A stretch of DNA of 64,000 nucleotides from Oscillospiraceae bacterium (GTDB taxonomy: Bacteria; Bacillota; Clostridia; Oscillospirales; Oscillospiraceae): the NCBI GenBank assembly GCA_015067845.1, contig SVLT01000005.1, positions 62,001 to 126,000 of the forward strand, in the 5' to 3' direction. Made by a program: the position numbers and the translations under genes. Of the stretch, positions 26,358-34,983 are shown one piece after another. Each line of letters begins with the position of its first letter. The first letter of the stretch is position 1. The notes beneath the pieces are model-generated. The model had not been told where the DNA came from, made no database searches, and saw nothing but the letters and a program-made list of their open reading frames with translations.

Positions 26358-27188
26358 ATGGAATGGAATGGGCTGTTTGGCCTGATTTATGGATTACTCA
26401 GCGGCTTTTTTGAATTCCTGCCTGTTTCACCTCAGATACATCAACAGGTCTTTGGGAAAATCGCGGGATTGGAAGATCCGGGATACGGAATGTCGCTGGC
26501 AGTCCACTTGGGCGCGCTTGCGGCAGTGATCCTGGCGTATTATCCAAAGCTCAGCAAGTTTTCCAGAGAGCGGAAAATCGCCGCCCAGCCCATGCGCCGG
26601 AGAAAGCGACAGCCGGATGTGGTAAGCCTTATGGAGTTTCGTCTTTTGCGGATCGCTTCCGTTCCGGTGATCCTTGCCTGTCTGCTGGCATCGTGGCTGG
26701 GCAGATACATGGAAAGGCTGTGGCTGATAGCGATCTTTGCGGCGTTGAACGGCATGCTGATCCTGCTGCCCCAATACTTATCCCGGGCAAATAAGGATGC
26801 CAGATCCCTGTCACCTCTGGATGCGACGCTCACAGGCTTGGGAAGCTTTTTGAGCATTCTGCCTGGCGTTTCCAAGGTGGGCATGGTGACCTCGGTGGCT
26901 TCCATGCGGGGCGCGGACCGTCAATTCGGTCTGAATTTTGCATACTTACTGATGATCCCGGCGCTGGCGGCCCTGTCTGTTGGCGATATCGGCATGATGA
27001 TCTTTGCGGAGTCGGCATCTGGCGTACCGTTTTTTACCGGAGTGCTGGCCTGTATTGCATCCTTTGCAGCTGCCTTTGGCGGCATACAGCTGATGCGCTT
27101 TTTAGTGCAGAAAGATACATTGGAAGGCTTCGCCTGCTACAACTGGGGCATTGCAATGTTTGCGTTTATTATCTATCTCATCGGATGA
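26358..27188 (+). CDS. Divergent UppP/BacA-like membrane protein
   Basis: A 276-residue protein with about eight helices, matching the architecture of undecaprenyl-diphosphatase (BacA/UppP). The first signature keeps FFEFLPVS with Glu19, but the usual SSSGH is SPQIH. The second signature, usually PGISRSG, reads PGVSKVG, so a conserved arginine is Lys and a serine is missing. It may still recycle undecaprenyl pyrophosphate, or act on another lipid, or have lost activity. AAAGGGGGAG precedes the ATG. ftsK begins 18 bases later, so they are probably cotranscribed. Confidence 0.7.
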   Translation: MEWNGLFGLIYGLLSGFFEFLPVSPQIHQQVFGKIAGLEDPGYGMSLAVHLGALAAVILAYYPKLSKFSRERKIAAQPMRRRKRQPDVVSLMEFRLLRIASVPVILACLLASWLGRYMERLWLIAIFAALNGMLILLPQYLSRANKDARSLSPLDATLTGLGSFLSILPGVSKVGMVTSVASMRGADRQFGLNFAYLLMIPALAALSVGDIGMMIFAESASGVPFFTGVLACIASFAAAFGGIQLMRFLVQKDTLEGFACYNWGIAMFAFIIYLIG

Positions 27189-27206
27189 TTCCATAGGAGG
27201 TACTTT

Positions 27207-29906
27207 ATGGCGGAAAAGAAACAATCACAAGCGGAGAAGGCAGCCGCGGCCAAGAAGTCCAAAACTACAAACACAACCACAAATAAGACTGCACCCAAGA
27301 AATATACCATTCAGAAGAATACACATAAGCCTACTACAGAGACACTGCAAATTCCGGTACGGCTTATCACATCGGCGGTTTGCCTGTTGTGCTTCTTCCT
27401 GTTGCTGTTTGCTTTCTTAAATCCCGAAGCGATCTTTTTCGGCATGATCCGCAGTCTTATGATGTCCCTGATCGGTCAGGTGGCGTTTTATGTTGCCATC
27501 CCGGCACTTTTGTACTTATTTGTCATTCAGGCATTCAGCGGCAAGCGTCCGGTGATCCTGCGCAGTGTGTGCCTTCTGTGCTTTGTGGCCATTTGTGGCT
27601 GTATTGCCCAGATTGTGCTGCTGATGGAAGGCGGCTATACGCTGCCTACTGGCATGGCATTGCTTTCAGAGCTGGTTTCCGGCGGCGTTGACGGCAACAC
27701 AGCCGGCCTGATCTGTGGCGGCATTGGCTTGCTTTTGAATTTGCTGTTCGGTAAGGCATTTAGTCTGATCATCTTGATCGTGGCGGCCTTGCTGACATTG
27801 CTGGCATCCTTCCAGATCACCATTCCCAGCATCATTCGGGCGGTGCAAAACCGTCCCCGTGCCGACTGGGAGGACGAAGAGCCTGAGGTGGCTGAGCCTG
27901 CGGCAGTTGTTGTCAACCATATTGCAAACAAGCGCATTGCATACATGGAAAATAAGCGCAAGGAGCAGGAAGAGCGGCAGCTGGAGATCGACATACCTGT
28001 GGACGATAAGCCGCTGAAGCCCAAGAGAGCAAAACGGGAGATCTCCCCGGAAGCCAATGATTTCATGAACCAGGTAGATCTGGATGTGGAAAGTCCCGTA
28101 GCCGCTTCCAAGGAGGGAATGACCGGAGATGCCGATGTGGAGCTGATCCTGGAGGATAAGACCGCAGAGGCGCAAAAGGTTCCGGATAATACCTCTGCCA
28201 TGGAGCCCGTCCCTGAGGAAATGCCTGCCTTCCAGAAGGCAGAGGAGGACATTGCCGCCGAGGTGGCGCAGACTGTGGCTGAGGTTGCCGAGGCACAGGC
28301 CAAGGTGACGGCCAAGGATGCTCAGGAATCCGCCGCACAGGTGGCGGAGGAGATCGCCAAGGCACAGCAGGAGGTCAAGCCGGAGTACCGTTTCCCGCCC
28401 ATTGATCTGCTCCGTCCCAGCCAGCGCGGAAATATGGATGCCACAGCAGAAATGCGGGAAAATACCCGCCGCCTGAACGAAACCCTGGCAAGCTTTAAAA
28501 TCGAAGCGCATATCATCAATGTGACCCGTGGCCCCAGCGTGACCCGATACGAGGTGGAGCTGGACAAGGGTGTCCGTCTGAATAAACTGACCACCTGTGC
28601 CGATGACATCGCCCTGAGTTTGGGCGCGTCCGGTGTGCGTATTGCTGCCGTTCCCGGAAAGATCTCCATTGTGGGTATCGAAGTTCCCAACCGGGCAGTG
28701 ACCAATGTTTCTCTCCGTGAGGTCATTGATTCTCCGGAATTTGCCCGGGCGAAGTCCAAGTCCTCCTTTGCGGTGGGTAAGGACATCGGCGGTACTTGCA
28801 TCGTTGGCAATATCGCAAAGCTGCCCCATATGCTCATTGCCGGTACTACCGGTTCCGGTAAATCCGTTTGCATGAACTCCGTCATCATCAGTCTGCTGTA
28901 TAAGGCAAGTCCTGAGGATGTGAAGCTCATCATGGTTGACCCCAAGATGGTGGAATTGGGCATTTACAATGGAATTCCCCATCTGCTGATTCCGGTGGTT
29001 ACCGACCCTAAGAAGGCCGCGGGCTCTCTGCAATGGGCGGTGACGGAGATGATGCGCCGCTATAAGGCCATGTCCGATGCCGGTGTCCGTGATCTGGAGT
29101 CCTACAACGGCATCGTGGAAGCTGAGGGCGAGGGCCAGAAGCTGCCCCAGGTCGTGGTCATCATTGATGAGCTGGCAGACCTGATGCTGGTTGCTGCCAA
29201 GGAAGTGGAAGAATCCATTTGCCGTATCGCCCAGATGGGCCGTGCGGCGGGCATCCACCTGATCATCGCCACCCAGCGTCCCTCTGCGGATGTCATCACG
29301 GGTCTTATGAAGGCCAATATCCCGTCCCGTATCGCATTTGCGGTTGCATCCGCCATGGAATCCCGAATCATTCTGGATACCCAGGGCGCGGAAAAACTGG
29401 TGGGCAAGGGCGATATGCTCTACGCACCCATCGGAGCAGGCAAGCCCATGCGTGTCCAGGGCTGCTTCGTCAGCGACCCGGAGGTGGAAGCAGTAACATC
29501 CTTTGTTAAGGAGAATTTCAACACCGATTACGACCAGGAGGTTTTGGAGGAGATCGAGCGGAAGGCCGCCCAGACCGGCAACGGCAAGGCTACAGCATCC
29601 GACCCGGAACCCAACCAAAGCGAAATGGACGGCGACGAAATGCTCCCCGCGGCGGTGGATGTGATCCTGGAGACCGGTCAGGCCTCTGTCTCCATGCTGC
29701 AGCGGCGGCTGAAACTGGGCTACGCCCGGGCGGCACGCATCGTTGACGAGATGGAAGAAAAGGGCATCGTTGGCCCGTTCCAGGGCAGTAAGCCCCGTTC
29801 CATTTTGGTGACCAAGGAGCAATGGCAGGCCATGAAGAGTGGCCAAGGTGGCCAGATGGCGCTGGCGGATTTTGAGGACACCGCCGTGCCGGAGGAAATC
29901 GACTGA
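27207..29906 (+). CDS. ftsK: DNA translocase FtsK/SpoIIIE
   Basis: An 899-residue DNA pump for chromosome segregation at the septum. It has a short Lys/Thr-rich cytoplasmic start, four or five membrane helices (about 50-205), and a long linker that is Glu/Ala-rich and probably coiled coil (residues 230-390). The RecA-like motor follows with Walker A GTTGSGKS (546-553) and Walker B VVIIDELADLM. The C-terminal winged-helix gamma domain (residues about 830-899, RRLKLGYARAARIVDEME) reads the polar sequences on DNA. TAGGAGGTAC is the ribosome site. Confidence 0.95.
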   Translation: MAEKKQSQAEKAAAAKKSKTTNTTTNKTAPKKYTIQKNTHKPTTETLQIPVRLITSAVCLLCFFLLLFAFLNPEAIFFGMIRSLMMSLIGQVAFYVAIPALLYLFVIQAFSGKRPVILRSVCLLCFVAICGCIAQIVLLMEGGYTLPTGMALLSELVSGGVDGNTAGLICGGIGLLLNLLFGKAFSLIILIVAALLTLLASFQITIPSIIRAVQNRPRADWEDEEPEVAEPAAVVVNHIANKRIAYMENKRKEQEERQLEIDIPVDDKPLKPKRAKREISPEANDFMNQVDLDVESPVAASKEGMTGDADVELILEDKTAEAQKVPDNTSAMEPVPEEMPAFQKAEEDIAAEVAQTVAEVAEAQAKVTAKDAQESAAQVAEEIAKAQQEVKPEYRFPPIDLLRPSQRGNMDATAEMRENTRRLNETLASFKIEAHIINVTRGPSVTRYEVELDKGVRLNKLTTCADDIALSLGASGVRIAAVPGKISIVGIEVPNRAVTNVSLREVIDSPEFARAKSKSSFAVGKDIGGTCIVGNIAKLPHMLIAGTTGSGKSVCMNSVIISLLYKASPEDVKLIMVDPKMVELGIYNGIPHLLIPVVTDPKKAAGSLQWAVTEMMRRYKAMSDAGVRDLESYNGIVEAEGEGQKLPQVVVIIDELADLMLVAAKEVEESICRIAQMGRAAGIHLIIATQRPSADVITGLMKANIPSRIAFAVASAMESRIILDTQGAEKLVGKGDMLYAPIGAGKPMRVQGCFVSDPEVEAVTSFVKENFNTDYDQEVLEEIERKAAQTGNGKATASDPEPNQSEMDGDEMLPAAVDVILETGQASVSMLQRRLKLGYARAARIVDEMEEKGIVGPFQGSKPRSILVTKEQWQAMKSGQGGQMALADFEDTAVPEEID

Positions 29907-29942
29907 TTCTGACACGCTTTTGCGTGTGGAATAAATATTACA

Positions 29943-29966
29943 TCCCATCCGGGCAAGCCGGAGGGA
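29943..29966 (+). promoter_or_regulatory. 5' leader hairpin before the ECF transporter gene
   Basis: TCCC-AT-CCGG-GCAAG-CCGG-A-GGGA folds as an interrupted stem just upstream of TAGGAGG. Its nearness to the ribosome site suggests translational control or RNA stability. It is too short for any riboswitch I know. Confidence 0.4.
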
Positions 29967-29985
29967 CAGTAGGAGGAAATTTAAT

Positions 29986-30573
29986 ATGAGAAACGCAAAC
30001 ATTAAGAAAATGGCAGCGGTCGCGCTGCTGATGGCACTGGTCGTTGTGATGCAGTTCGTCGGCGGCATGATCCCGCCGGTGGGTGGATTTTCCATATCCC
30101 TGGTTCTGATTCCCATCGTGCTGGGCAGCGCGCTTTACGGACCCGGTGTGGGCGCTCTGCTGGGTGGAACCTTTGGTGCCATCGTGTTCATTAACTGTGT
30201 CACCGGCGCAGACCCCGGCGGTGCAATGGTGTTCCAGGCAGGACCCGTGCTTTGCTTCCTGGTTGTGATGGCAAAGGGTATCCTGGCCGGACTGACATCC
30301 GGTTTGGTTTATAAGCTGCTGGCAAAACACAATGCCTATGCAGCTATGCTCTGCGCGGCAATCGTTTGCCCCGTGGTGAATACCGGTGTATTTGTGGTTT
30401 GTATGCTGACATTTTTCAAGGATGTTTTGTCTGTTTGGGCAGGTGGCGGCGACCTGATGGCCTATATTCTGACTGGCCTGGTGGTTGCGAACTTCCTGCC
30501 GGAAATGGTGATCAATGTGGTGTTCGGTACAGCCGGACAGACGGTGATCCATGTGGTGAATAAGAACAAGTAA
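29986..30573 (+). CDS. ECF transporter S component
   Basis: A 195-residue protein with about six hydrophobic helices, the size and pattern of a substrate-binding S component of energy-coupling factor transporters. The early GGMIPPVGGFSISLVLIPIVLGS region, cited as PPVGGFSISLVLIP, and the following YGPGVGALLGGTFGAI are typical. It needs a shared ATPase/EcfT module encoded elsewhere. The next gene, 15 bases on, is uridine phosphorylase, so a nucleoside or base is a possible substrate; this is inference from position only. Confidence 0.8.
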   Translation: MRNANIKKMAAVALLMALVVVMQFVGGMIPPVGGFSISLVLIPIVLGSALYGPGVGALLGGTFGAIVFINCVTGADPGGAMVFQAGPVLCFLVVMAKGILAGLTSGLVYKLLAKHNAYAAMLCAAIVCPVVNTGVFVVCMLTFFKDVLSVWAGGGDLMAYILTGLVVANFLPEMVINVVFGTAGQTVIHVVNKNK

Positions 30574-30588
30574 TTAAGGAGAATTTCT

Positions 30589-31359
30589 ATGCAAGAGACC
30601 GATCTGCAATATCATATCCATTGCAAGGAGGGCGATGTAGGCCGGTACTGCTTCCTGCCCGGTGATCCGGGTCGGTGCGAGGCCATTGCCGCCTATTTTG
30701 ACAACCCCGTACATATCGGCATGAACCGGGAGTACAACATCTACACCGGCACGCTGTTGGGAGAAAAGGTCTCCGTCTGCTCCACCGGTATCGGCGGCCC
30801 GTCCGCTTCCATCGCCATGGAGGAGCTGGCGGCCATCGGCACGGATACCTTTATCCGCATCGGCACCTGCGGCGGTATCGACCTGGATGTGCTGCCCGGA
30901 GATGTGGTGGTTGCCACCGGCGCTATCCGCTATGAGCACACCTCTTTGGAGTATGCCCCCATTGAGTTCCCGGCGGTTGCGGACTTTGATGTTACTGCGG
31001 CTCTGAAGGCCGCCAGTGAGGACTTGGGCTACAATACCCATGTGGGTGTCGTGCAGTGTAAGGATGCCTTCTACGGCCAGCACAGCCCCGAGAAGTCCCC
31101 GGTGTACTATGATCTGTTGCAGAAGTGGGAAAGTTGGAAGCGTCTGGGCGTAAAGGCCAGCGAAATGGAGTCTTCGGCTCTGTTTGTGGTGGCGGCGGCG
31201 CTGAAAGTCCGCTGCGGCAGCTGCTTCCACGCCGTGTGGAATCAGGAACGGGAAAAACTGGGTATGTTCATGCCCATGACCGAGGATACCTCCGGCGCGA
31301 TCAAGGTTGGCATCGAGGCCATGAAGCGGATCATTGCCGCGGATCTTGCGAAGAAATGA
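30589..31359 (+). CDS. udp: Uridine phosphorylase
   Basis: A 256-residue nucleoside phosphorylase that splits uridine with phosphate into uracil and ribose-1-phosphate. It resembles E. coli Udp closely: [10 protein letters not shown] for phosphate binding, [17 protein letters not shown] (conserved), RIGTCGGI, and the ribose-binding [10 protein letters not shown]. The hallmark [11 protein letters not shown] is also present. AAGGAGAATTTCT precedes the ATG. It forms an apparent operon with the ECF S component and a small membrane protein. Confidence 0.88.
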   Translation: MQETDLQYHIHCKEGDVGRYCFLPGDPGRCEAIAAYFDNPVHIGMNREYNIYTGTLLGEKVSVCSTGIGGPSASIAMEELAAIGTDTFIRIGTCGGIDLDVLPGDVVVATGAIRYEHTSLEYAPIEFPAVADFDVTAALKAASEDLGYNTHVGVVQCKDAFYGQHSPEKSPVYYDLLQKWESWKRLGVKASEMESSALFVVAAALKVRCGSCFHAVWNQEREKLGMFMPMTEDTSGAIKVGIEAMKRIIAADLAKK

Positions 31360-31360
31360 T

Positions 31361-31687
31361 ATGAAAAAGAAAATTGTATGGATCGTGCTTGCCGGCATAT
31401 TTGCCGCGTTGCTGATTTGGAATTTGCTGGCCCCTGCGCAGTTTCACGATCAGGAATTCTCTTTTGCGGACAGCTGGCGCATTCGCACCTTGCTGATGGT
31501 AAAGAGTACGGATTTCATTGAATACGGCTGTGGCTTTTCGGAAGATTACGCCATTCAGATCGGAGGCTTGACCTATTGCCTCGGACAGGACGATTGTGGT
31601 ACAGTTTACATCCCGGAATTGAATTTCTACTATGAAATGATGGGAAGTCGGGAAGAGCTGCACGAACTTTTACAGAAGTACAATTAG
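31361..31687 (+). CDS. Small membrane-anchored protein of unknown function
   Basis: A 108-residue protein starting one base after the udp stop (TGATATG). It has a positively charged start (MKKK), one transmembrane helix (about 5-24), then an extracytoplasmic part with two cysteines (CGF and TYC plus DDCG) and many aromatic residues. I do not recognise the family. The ribosome site is weak, so it may rely on coupling with udp. A terminator follows. Confidence 0.65.
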   Translation: MKKKIVWIVLAGIFAALLIWNLLAPAQFHDQEFSFADSWRIRTLLMVKSTDFIEYGCGFSEDYAIQIGGLTYCLGQDDCGTVYIPELNFYYEMMGSREELHELLQKYN

Positions 31688-31696
31688 ACAGTAAAA

Positions 31697-31726
31697 ACCT
31701 GCACAGAGTGATCTGTGCAGGTCTTT
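31697..31726. terminator. Bidirectional terminator between the udp operon and the EamA gene
   Basis: ACCTGCACAGA pairs with TCTGTGCAGGT around GTGA; A5 lies before and CTTTTG after. Confidence 0.9.
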
Positions 31727-31728
31727 TG

Positions 31729-32604
31729 TTATTTCTTATCTTTAACAGGAATCTGTGTCAGCATGATTGCTGCGAAAACCAGCACACAACCGATGCCTTC
31801 CGTCAAGGTAAAGGATTCACTTAGCAGCAGCCAGCCGGATATGGCGGCGAATACGGACTCAAAGCTCATGAGCAGGGAAGCGGTGGTGGGTTCGATGGCC
31901 TTTTGTCCAACTATCTGCAAGGTATACGCAATGCCCATGGACATAATGCCGGCCCAGCAAAGGGGAAACCAACAGTCCAGAATGCCCTGCCAGGTGGTGC
32001 TGTCAAAAATCAATGCGCAGATGCCGGAAATCACCGCGCACACCAGCGCCTGTGACATATTCAGCGCCATGCTGTTCAGTTCCCCAGCCACACGGTCCAT
32101 AATGAGGATCTGTACCGCAAAAGCCACAGCGCACAGAAGCATCAGCACATCGCCAATGTTGATGGCAGTAAAACCGGCTCCGCTGATGAGATACAGTCCC
32201 ACAGCGGCGATGACCACGCTGAGTCCCACCATTTTCGGTGGTTTTCGTTTCAAAAACAGACCCAAAATGGGAACCATAATGATGTACATGGTGGTAATAA
32301 AGCCGCCCTTACCGGCTGTGGTATAGATCAGACCGATCTGCTGCAATGCAGTTGCCGCAAACAGGGCAACACCGCAGGGAATACCGGCTTTCCACAGCCG
32401 TGGATCTGCGATAATTTTTACAAATTCTTTTCGATTGCGCAAAAACAGCACCGCAAGCAGCATGGCAACTGCCAGAAAACAGCGCAGGGACAGGAATGTG
32501 AAGGGCCCCATATAATCCACACCCACGCTTTGGGCAACGAAGGTAGAGCCCCAAATGACGGTAGCCAGGATGATACTCAGGCTGCCTTTTAACTGTTTCG
32601 ACAT
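31729..32604 (-). CDS. EamA/DMT family transporter
   Basis: A 291-residue drug/metabolite-type transporter with ten predicted helices in two EamA repeats. The start region (SIILATVIWGSTFVAQ) and the second repeat (ALLMSFESVFAAISGWLLL, cited as SFESVFAA) are typical. Substrate unknown; many members export amino acids or metabolites. The ATG at 32604 is chosen over the longer open frame, because the promoter at 32622-32650 would start transcription near 32615. The leader would be about ten bases with no good ribosome site; an in-frame GTG at 32613 is another possible start. Confidence 0.85.
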   Translation of the reverse strand: MSKQLKGSLSIILATVIWGSTFVAQSVGVDYMGPFTFLSLRCFLAVAMLLAVLFLRNRKEFVKIIADPRLWKAGIPCGVALFAATALQQIGLIYTTAGKGGFITTMYIIMVPILGLFLKRKPPKMVGLSVVIAAVGLYLISGAGFTAINIGDVLMLLCAVAFAVQILIMDRVAGELNSMALNMSQALVCAVISGICALIFDSTTWQGILDCWFPLCWAGIMSMGIAYTLQIVGQKAIEPTTASLLMSFESVFAAISGWLLLSESFTLTEGIGCVLVFAAIMLTQIPVKDKK

Positions 32605-32621
32605 TTTTATCACCGATGGAA

Positions 32622-32650
32622 ACTTTACCACAAAAACGGTGTGAATGCAA
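32622..32650 (-). promoter_or_regulatory. Promoter of the EamA gene
   Basis: On the minus strand TTGCAT, 17 bases, TAAAGT. Its -35 forms half of a palindrome with the -35 of pepF. Confidence 0.65.
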
Positions 32651-32652
32651 GA

Positions 32653-32680
32653 TTGCATTTTGGAAACGGTGTGCTATAAT
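32653..32680 (+). promoter_or_regulatory. Promoter of pepF
   Basis: TTGCAT, 16 bases, TATAAT, about 27 bases before the pepF ATG with AGGAGG between. Confidence 0.75.
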
Positions 32681-32706
32681 AAAGAAAAAACTTAGGAGGT
32701 TATGTA

Positions 32707-34515
32707 ATGGCTGAAATCAAAAAAATCCCCGCCCGATCCGAGATCGCGGTGGAGGATACCTGGGCAACGGAGGACTTATATCCGTCCGATGAAGCATGGC
32801 AGGCGGAGCTTGCCACTATGGCGGGCGTTAAGGATGTTTTTGCGTCCTATGCAGGCCGTTTGGGCGAAAGCGGCCAGACTCTTTATGAATATCTGCGCTA
32901 CGAAGAGGATATGGGGGAAACCTTCTCCCGTTTGGCAAACTACTGCATGCGCAAGGCTGACGAGGACACCCGTAATGCCACCTATCAGGCTATGCGCGGT
33001 CAGTTTATGAGCCTTGCAGTTGCTATGGGCGCGGCCCGGAGCTTTGAAACTCCGGAGATCATGGCGATTCCCGACGAAACCTTGGAGCAGTTCTACAAGG
33101 ATTGCCCCCAGCTGGAGCGCTATCGCCGTGCGCTGACCAATGAGCGCCGCATGAAGGAACATACCCTTTCTCCTGCGGAAGAAAAACTGTTGGCTGCATC
33201 CGGTGAGATGGGCAGCGCACCCCAGGATATCTACGGAAGCTTTGCAAATGCAGACATTACCTTTGACGATGCTGTGGATTCCCAGGGCAACAAGTATCCT
33301 CTGCGTCAGGGCAACTTCGTTTCCTACGAGGAAAATCCGGACAGAGAGCTGCGTAAGAGCGCCTATGAAAGCCTGTACGACAGCTTCACGAACTACAAGA
33401 ATACTGCCGCTGGTCTGCTGAATGCGCAGAATAAGCAGCTGAAATTCTACGCCGAGGCCCGGAAATACCCCAATGCCTTTGAAAAGTCCCTGGACAGAAC
33501 CAATGTGCCCACTTCCGTGTATCTGAACCTCATCGAGGCTGTCCACAAGAATATGGACAAAATGCACCGGTATGTGCGCCTGCGCAAGAAGCTGCTGGGC
33601 GTGGATGAACTGCATTTTTACGATGTTTACACACCTCTCATTGCGGATGTGGACAAGCACATTCCCTTCGCAGAGGCCAAGCAGACGGTTTACGACGCCC
33701 TTGCGCCCTTGGGTGAGGACTACCGCGCCATTTTGAAGGAAGGCTTTGAAAACCGCTGGATCGATGTTTACACCAACGAGGGCAAGCGCAGCGGAGCATA
33801 CTCTGCCGGTGCCCGGGTGCATCCCTATGTCCTGCTGAACTACACCGGCACATTGGACAGCCAGTTTACTCTGGCACACGAAATGGGTCACGCCCTCCAT
33901 TCCTATCTGTCCAACAAGCACCAGAATCCTGTAGATGCCGGCTATGTGATCTTCGTGGCAGAAGTGGCTTCCACCTGCAACGAAGCCCTGCTCATGGAGC
34001 ATCTGTTGGCAAAGACCACGGATAAGAAGGAACGGGCATATCTCATCAATCACTTCCTTGATCAGTTCAAGGGTACACTGTACCGCCAGACCATGTTTGC
34101 GGAATTTGAACTGATCATCGGCCGCATGGTTGCCGAGGGCAAGACCCTGACCGCTGACGTGCTTTGCGCGGAGTACAAGCGGCTGAACGAGCTGTACTTC
34201 GGCGAGGATATGATCGTTGACGACCGGATCGCCATGGAATGGGCAAGAATTCCCCATTTCTACTACAATTACTATGTGTTCCAGTACGCCACCGGCTACT
34301 CCGCCGCCATCGCTCTGTCCCGCAGGATCCTCAAAGAGGGTGAAAGTGCGGTTAAGGATTATCTGGGCTTCCTGTCCGGCGGATGCTCCAAGAGCCCTAT
34401 CGATCTGCTGAAGGGCGCAGGTGTGGATATGACCACCTCCGAGCCCGTGGAGCAGGCATTGCAGCTGTTTGACGAACTGCTGGACGAAATGGAAGAACTG
34501 ACAAAGGATCTGTGA
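32707..34515 (+). CDS. pepF: Oligoendopeptidase F
   Basis: A 602-residue cytoplasmic zinc peptidase of family M3B that cuts short peptides. The zinc motif HEMGH is at residues 391-395, with the third ligand in the following EVASTCNEALL region. The N-terminal helical PepF domain (about 115-180) and the central RKYPNAFEKSLDRTNVP segment (cited as YPNAFEKSL) are typical. The ribosome site TTAGGAGG is strong. Its stop overlaps the next small gene. Confidence 0.95.
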   Translation: MAEIKKIPARSEIAVEDTWATEDLYPSDEAWQAELATMAGVKDVFASYAGRLGESGQTLYEYLRYEEDMGETFSRLANYCMRKADEDTRNATYQAMRGQFMSLAVAMGAARSFETPEIMAIPDETLEQFYKDCPQLERYRRALTNERRMKEHTLSPAEEKLLAASGEMGSAPQDIYGSFANADITFDDAVDSQGNKYPLRQGNFVSYEENPDRELRKSAYESLYDSFTNYKNTAAGLLNAQNKQLKFYAEARKYPNAFEKSLDRTNVPTSVYLNLIEAVHKNMDKMHRYVRLRKKLLGVDELHFYDVYTPLIADVDKHIPFAEAKQTVYDALAPLGEDYRAILKEGFENRWIDVYTNEGKRSGAYSAGARVHPYVLLNYTGTLDSQFTLAHEMGHALHSYLSNKHQNPVDAGYVIFVAEVASTCNEALLMEHLLAKTTDKKERAYLINHFLDQFKGTLYRQTMFAEFELIIGRMVAEGKTLTADVLCAEYKRLNELYFGEDMIVDDRIAMEWARIPHFYYNYYVFQYATGYSAAIALSRRILKEGESAVKDYLGFLSGGCSKSPIDLLKGAGVDMTTSEPVEQALQLFDELLDEMEELTKDL

Positions 34516-34517
34516 GC

Positions 34518-34787
34518 ATGAACGAATTATTTATCCCCACACTCCACACCTTTGCCATGAATAATATTTTCACAGGTTCCTGCGGCGCGTTCCGCTTTCG
34601 GGCAGAGCCGAAGGTTGTGAAGATAGAGGGCTCCAAAGAGGTGGACTTTTCCAAAAGCACCATCGTGGCGGAATATTGGCATGGCCCGTTCTGCTATGAA
34701 AAGAGCGAAATGGAGGGACACGAAGTGTTCCCCATGTCCGAAGAGGGCAGAGCAGCCATGCAAAAGTGGCTGGAAGAGAATATCTAG
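34518..34787 (+). CDS. Small conserved-looking protein of unknown function
   Basis: An 89-residue protein directly after pepF (GTG at 34512 overlaps the pepF stop; ATG at 34518 is preferred). It has no signal or membrane helix. It shows TFAMNNIFTGSCGAFRFR, then VVAEYW-type and GPFCYEKSEMEGHEVFPMSEEG segments (cited as EMEGHEVFPMSEEG). The balanced composition and the position suggest a real gene cotranscribed with pepF. I do not recognise the family. Confidence 0.6.
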   Translation: MNELFIPTLHTFAMNNIFTGSCGAFRFRAEPKVVKIEGSKEVDFSKSTIVAEYWHGPFCYEKSEMEGHEVFPMSEEGRAAMQKWLEENI

Positions 34788-34790
34788 AAC

Positions 34791-34822
34791 TTGTAGGGGC
34801 GATTTACGAATCGCCCCTACAA
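34791..34822. repeat. REP-like perfect palindrome (TTGTAGGGGCGATT type)
   Basis: TTGTAGGGGCGATT and its exact complement are separated by TACG, a 14-bp perfect stem. It starts four bases after a stop codon and may also end the pepF message. The GTAGGGGCG/CGCCCCTAC core recurs in the next repeat. Confidence 0.8.
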
Positions 34823-34838
34823 ATATATTTTCAACATG

Positions 34839-34912
34839 TATAGGGGTGAGCATCGCTCGTCCGCGTGTGCAACACCGAACTGCAGTACGGACGGCTAATG
34901 GCCGCCCCTACA
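34839..34912. repeat. MITE-like element with 25-base inverted ends
   Basis: The left end (TATAGGGG...CGTCCG) and right end (CGGACG...CCCCTACA) are inverted copies, matching at 17 of 25 positions, around a 24-base centre. The outer TGTAGGGGCG core is the same as in the palindrome just upstream. There is no coding capacity. Together the two repeats fill most of the 196-base gap before the sigma factor gene. Confidence 0.65.
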
Positions 34913-34983
34913 TGGTGTGAGTTTTTCGTGTCTAAATCGTCTAATTGGTGAATGGCCATTACTGAAACAGAAAGGAGGACACT

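Noticed and set aside
29936..29985. A riboswitch (for example folate or preQ1 type) upstream of the ECF S component
   Set aside because: The only structure is one short interrupted hairpin; it lacks the conserved bases of known small riboswitches.
27666..30116. An 816-codon minus-strand open frame opposite ftsK
   Set aside because: The protein is His/Gly-rich without domain motifs, as expected for the reverse of GC-rich codons; ftsK is unmistakable on the plus strand.
34791..34912. CRISPR-like repeats
   Set aside because: Only two palindromic units of different length and no regularly spaced direct repeats or cas genes.
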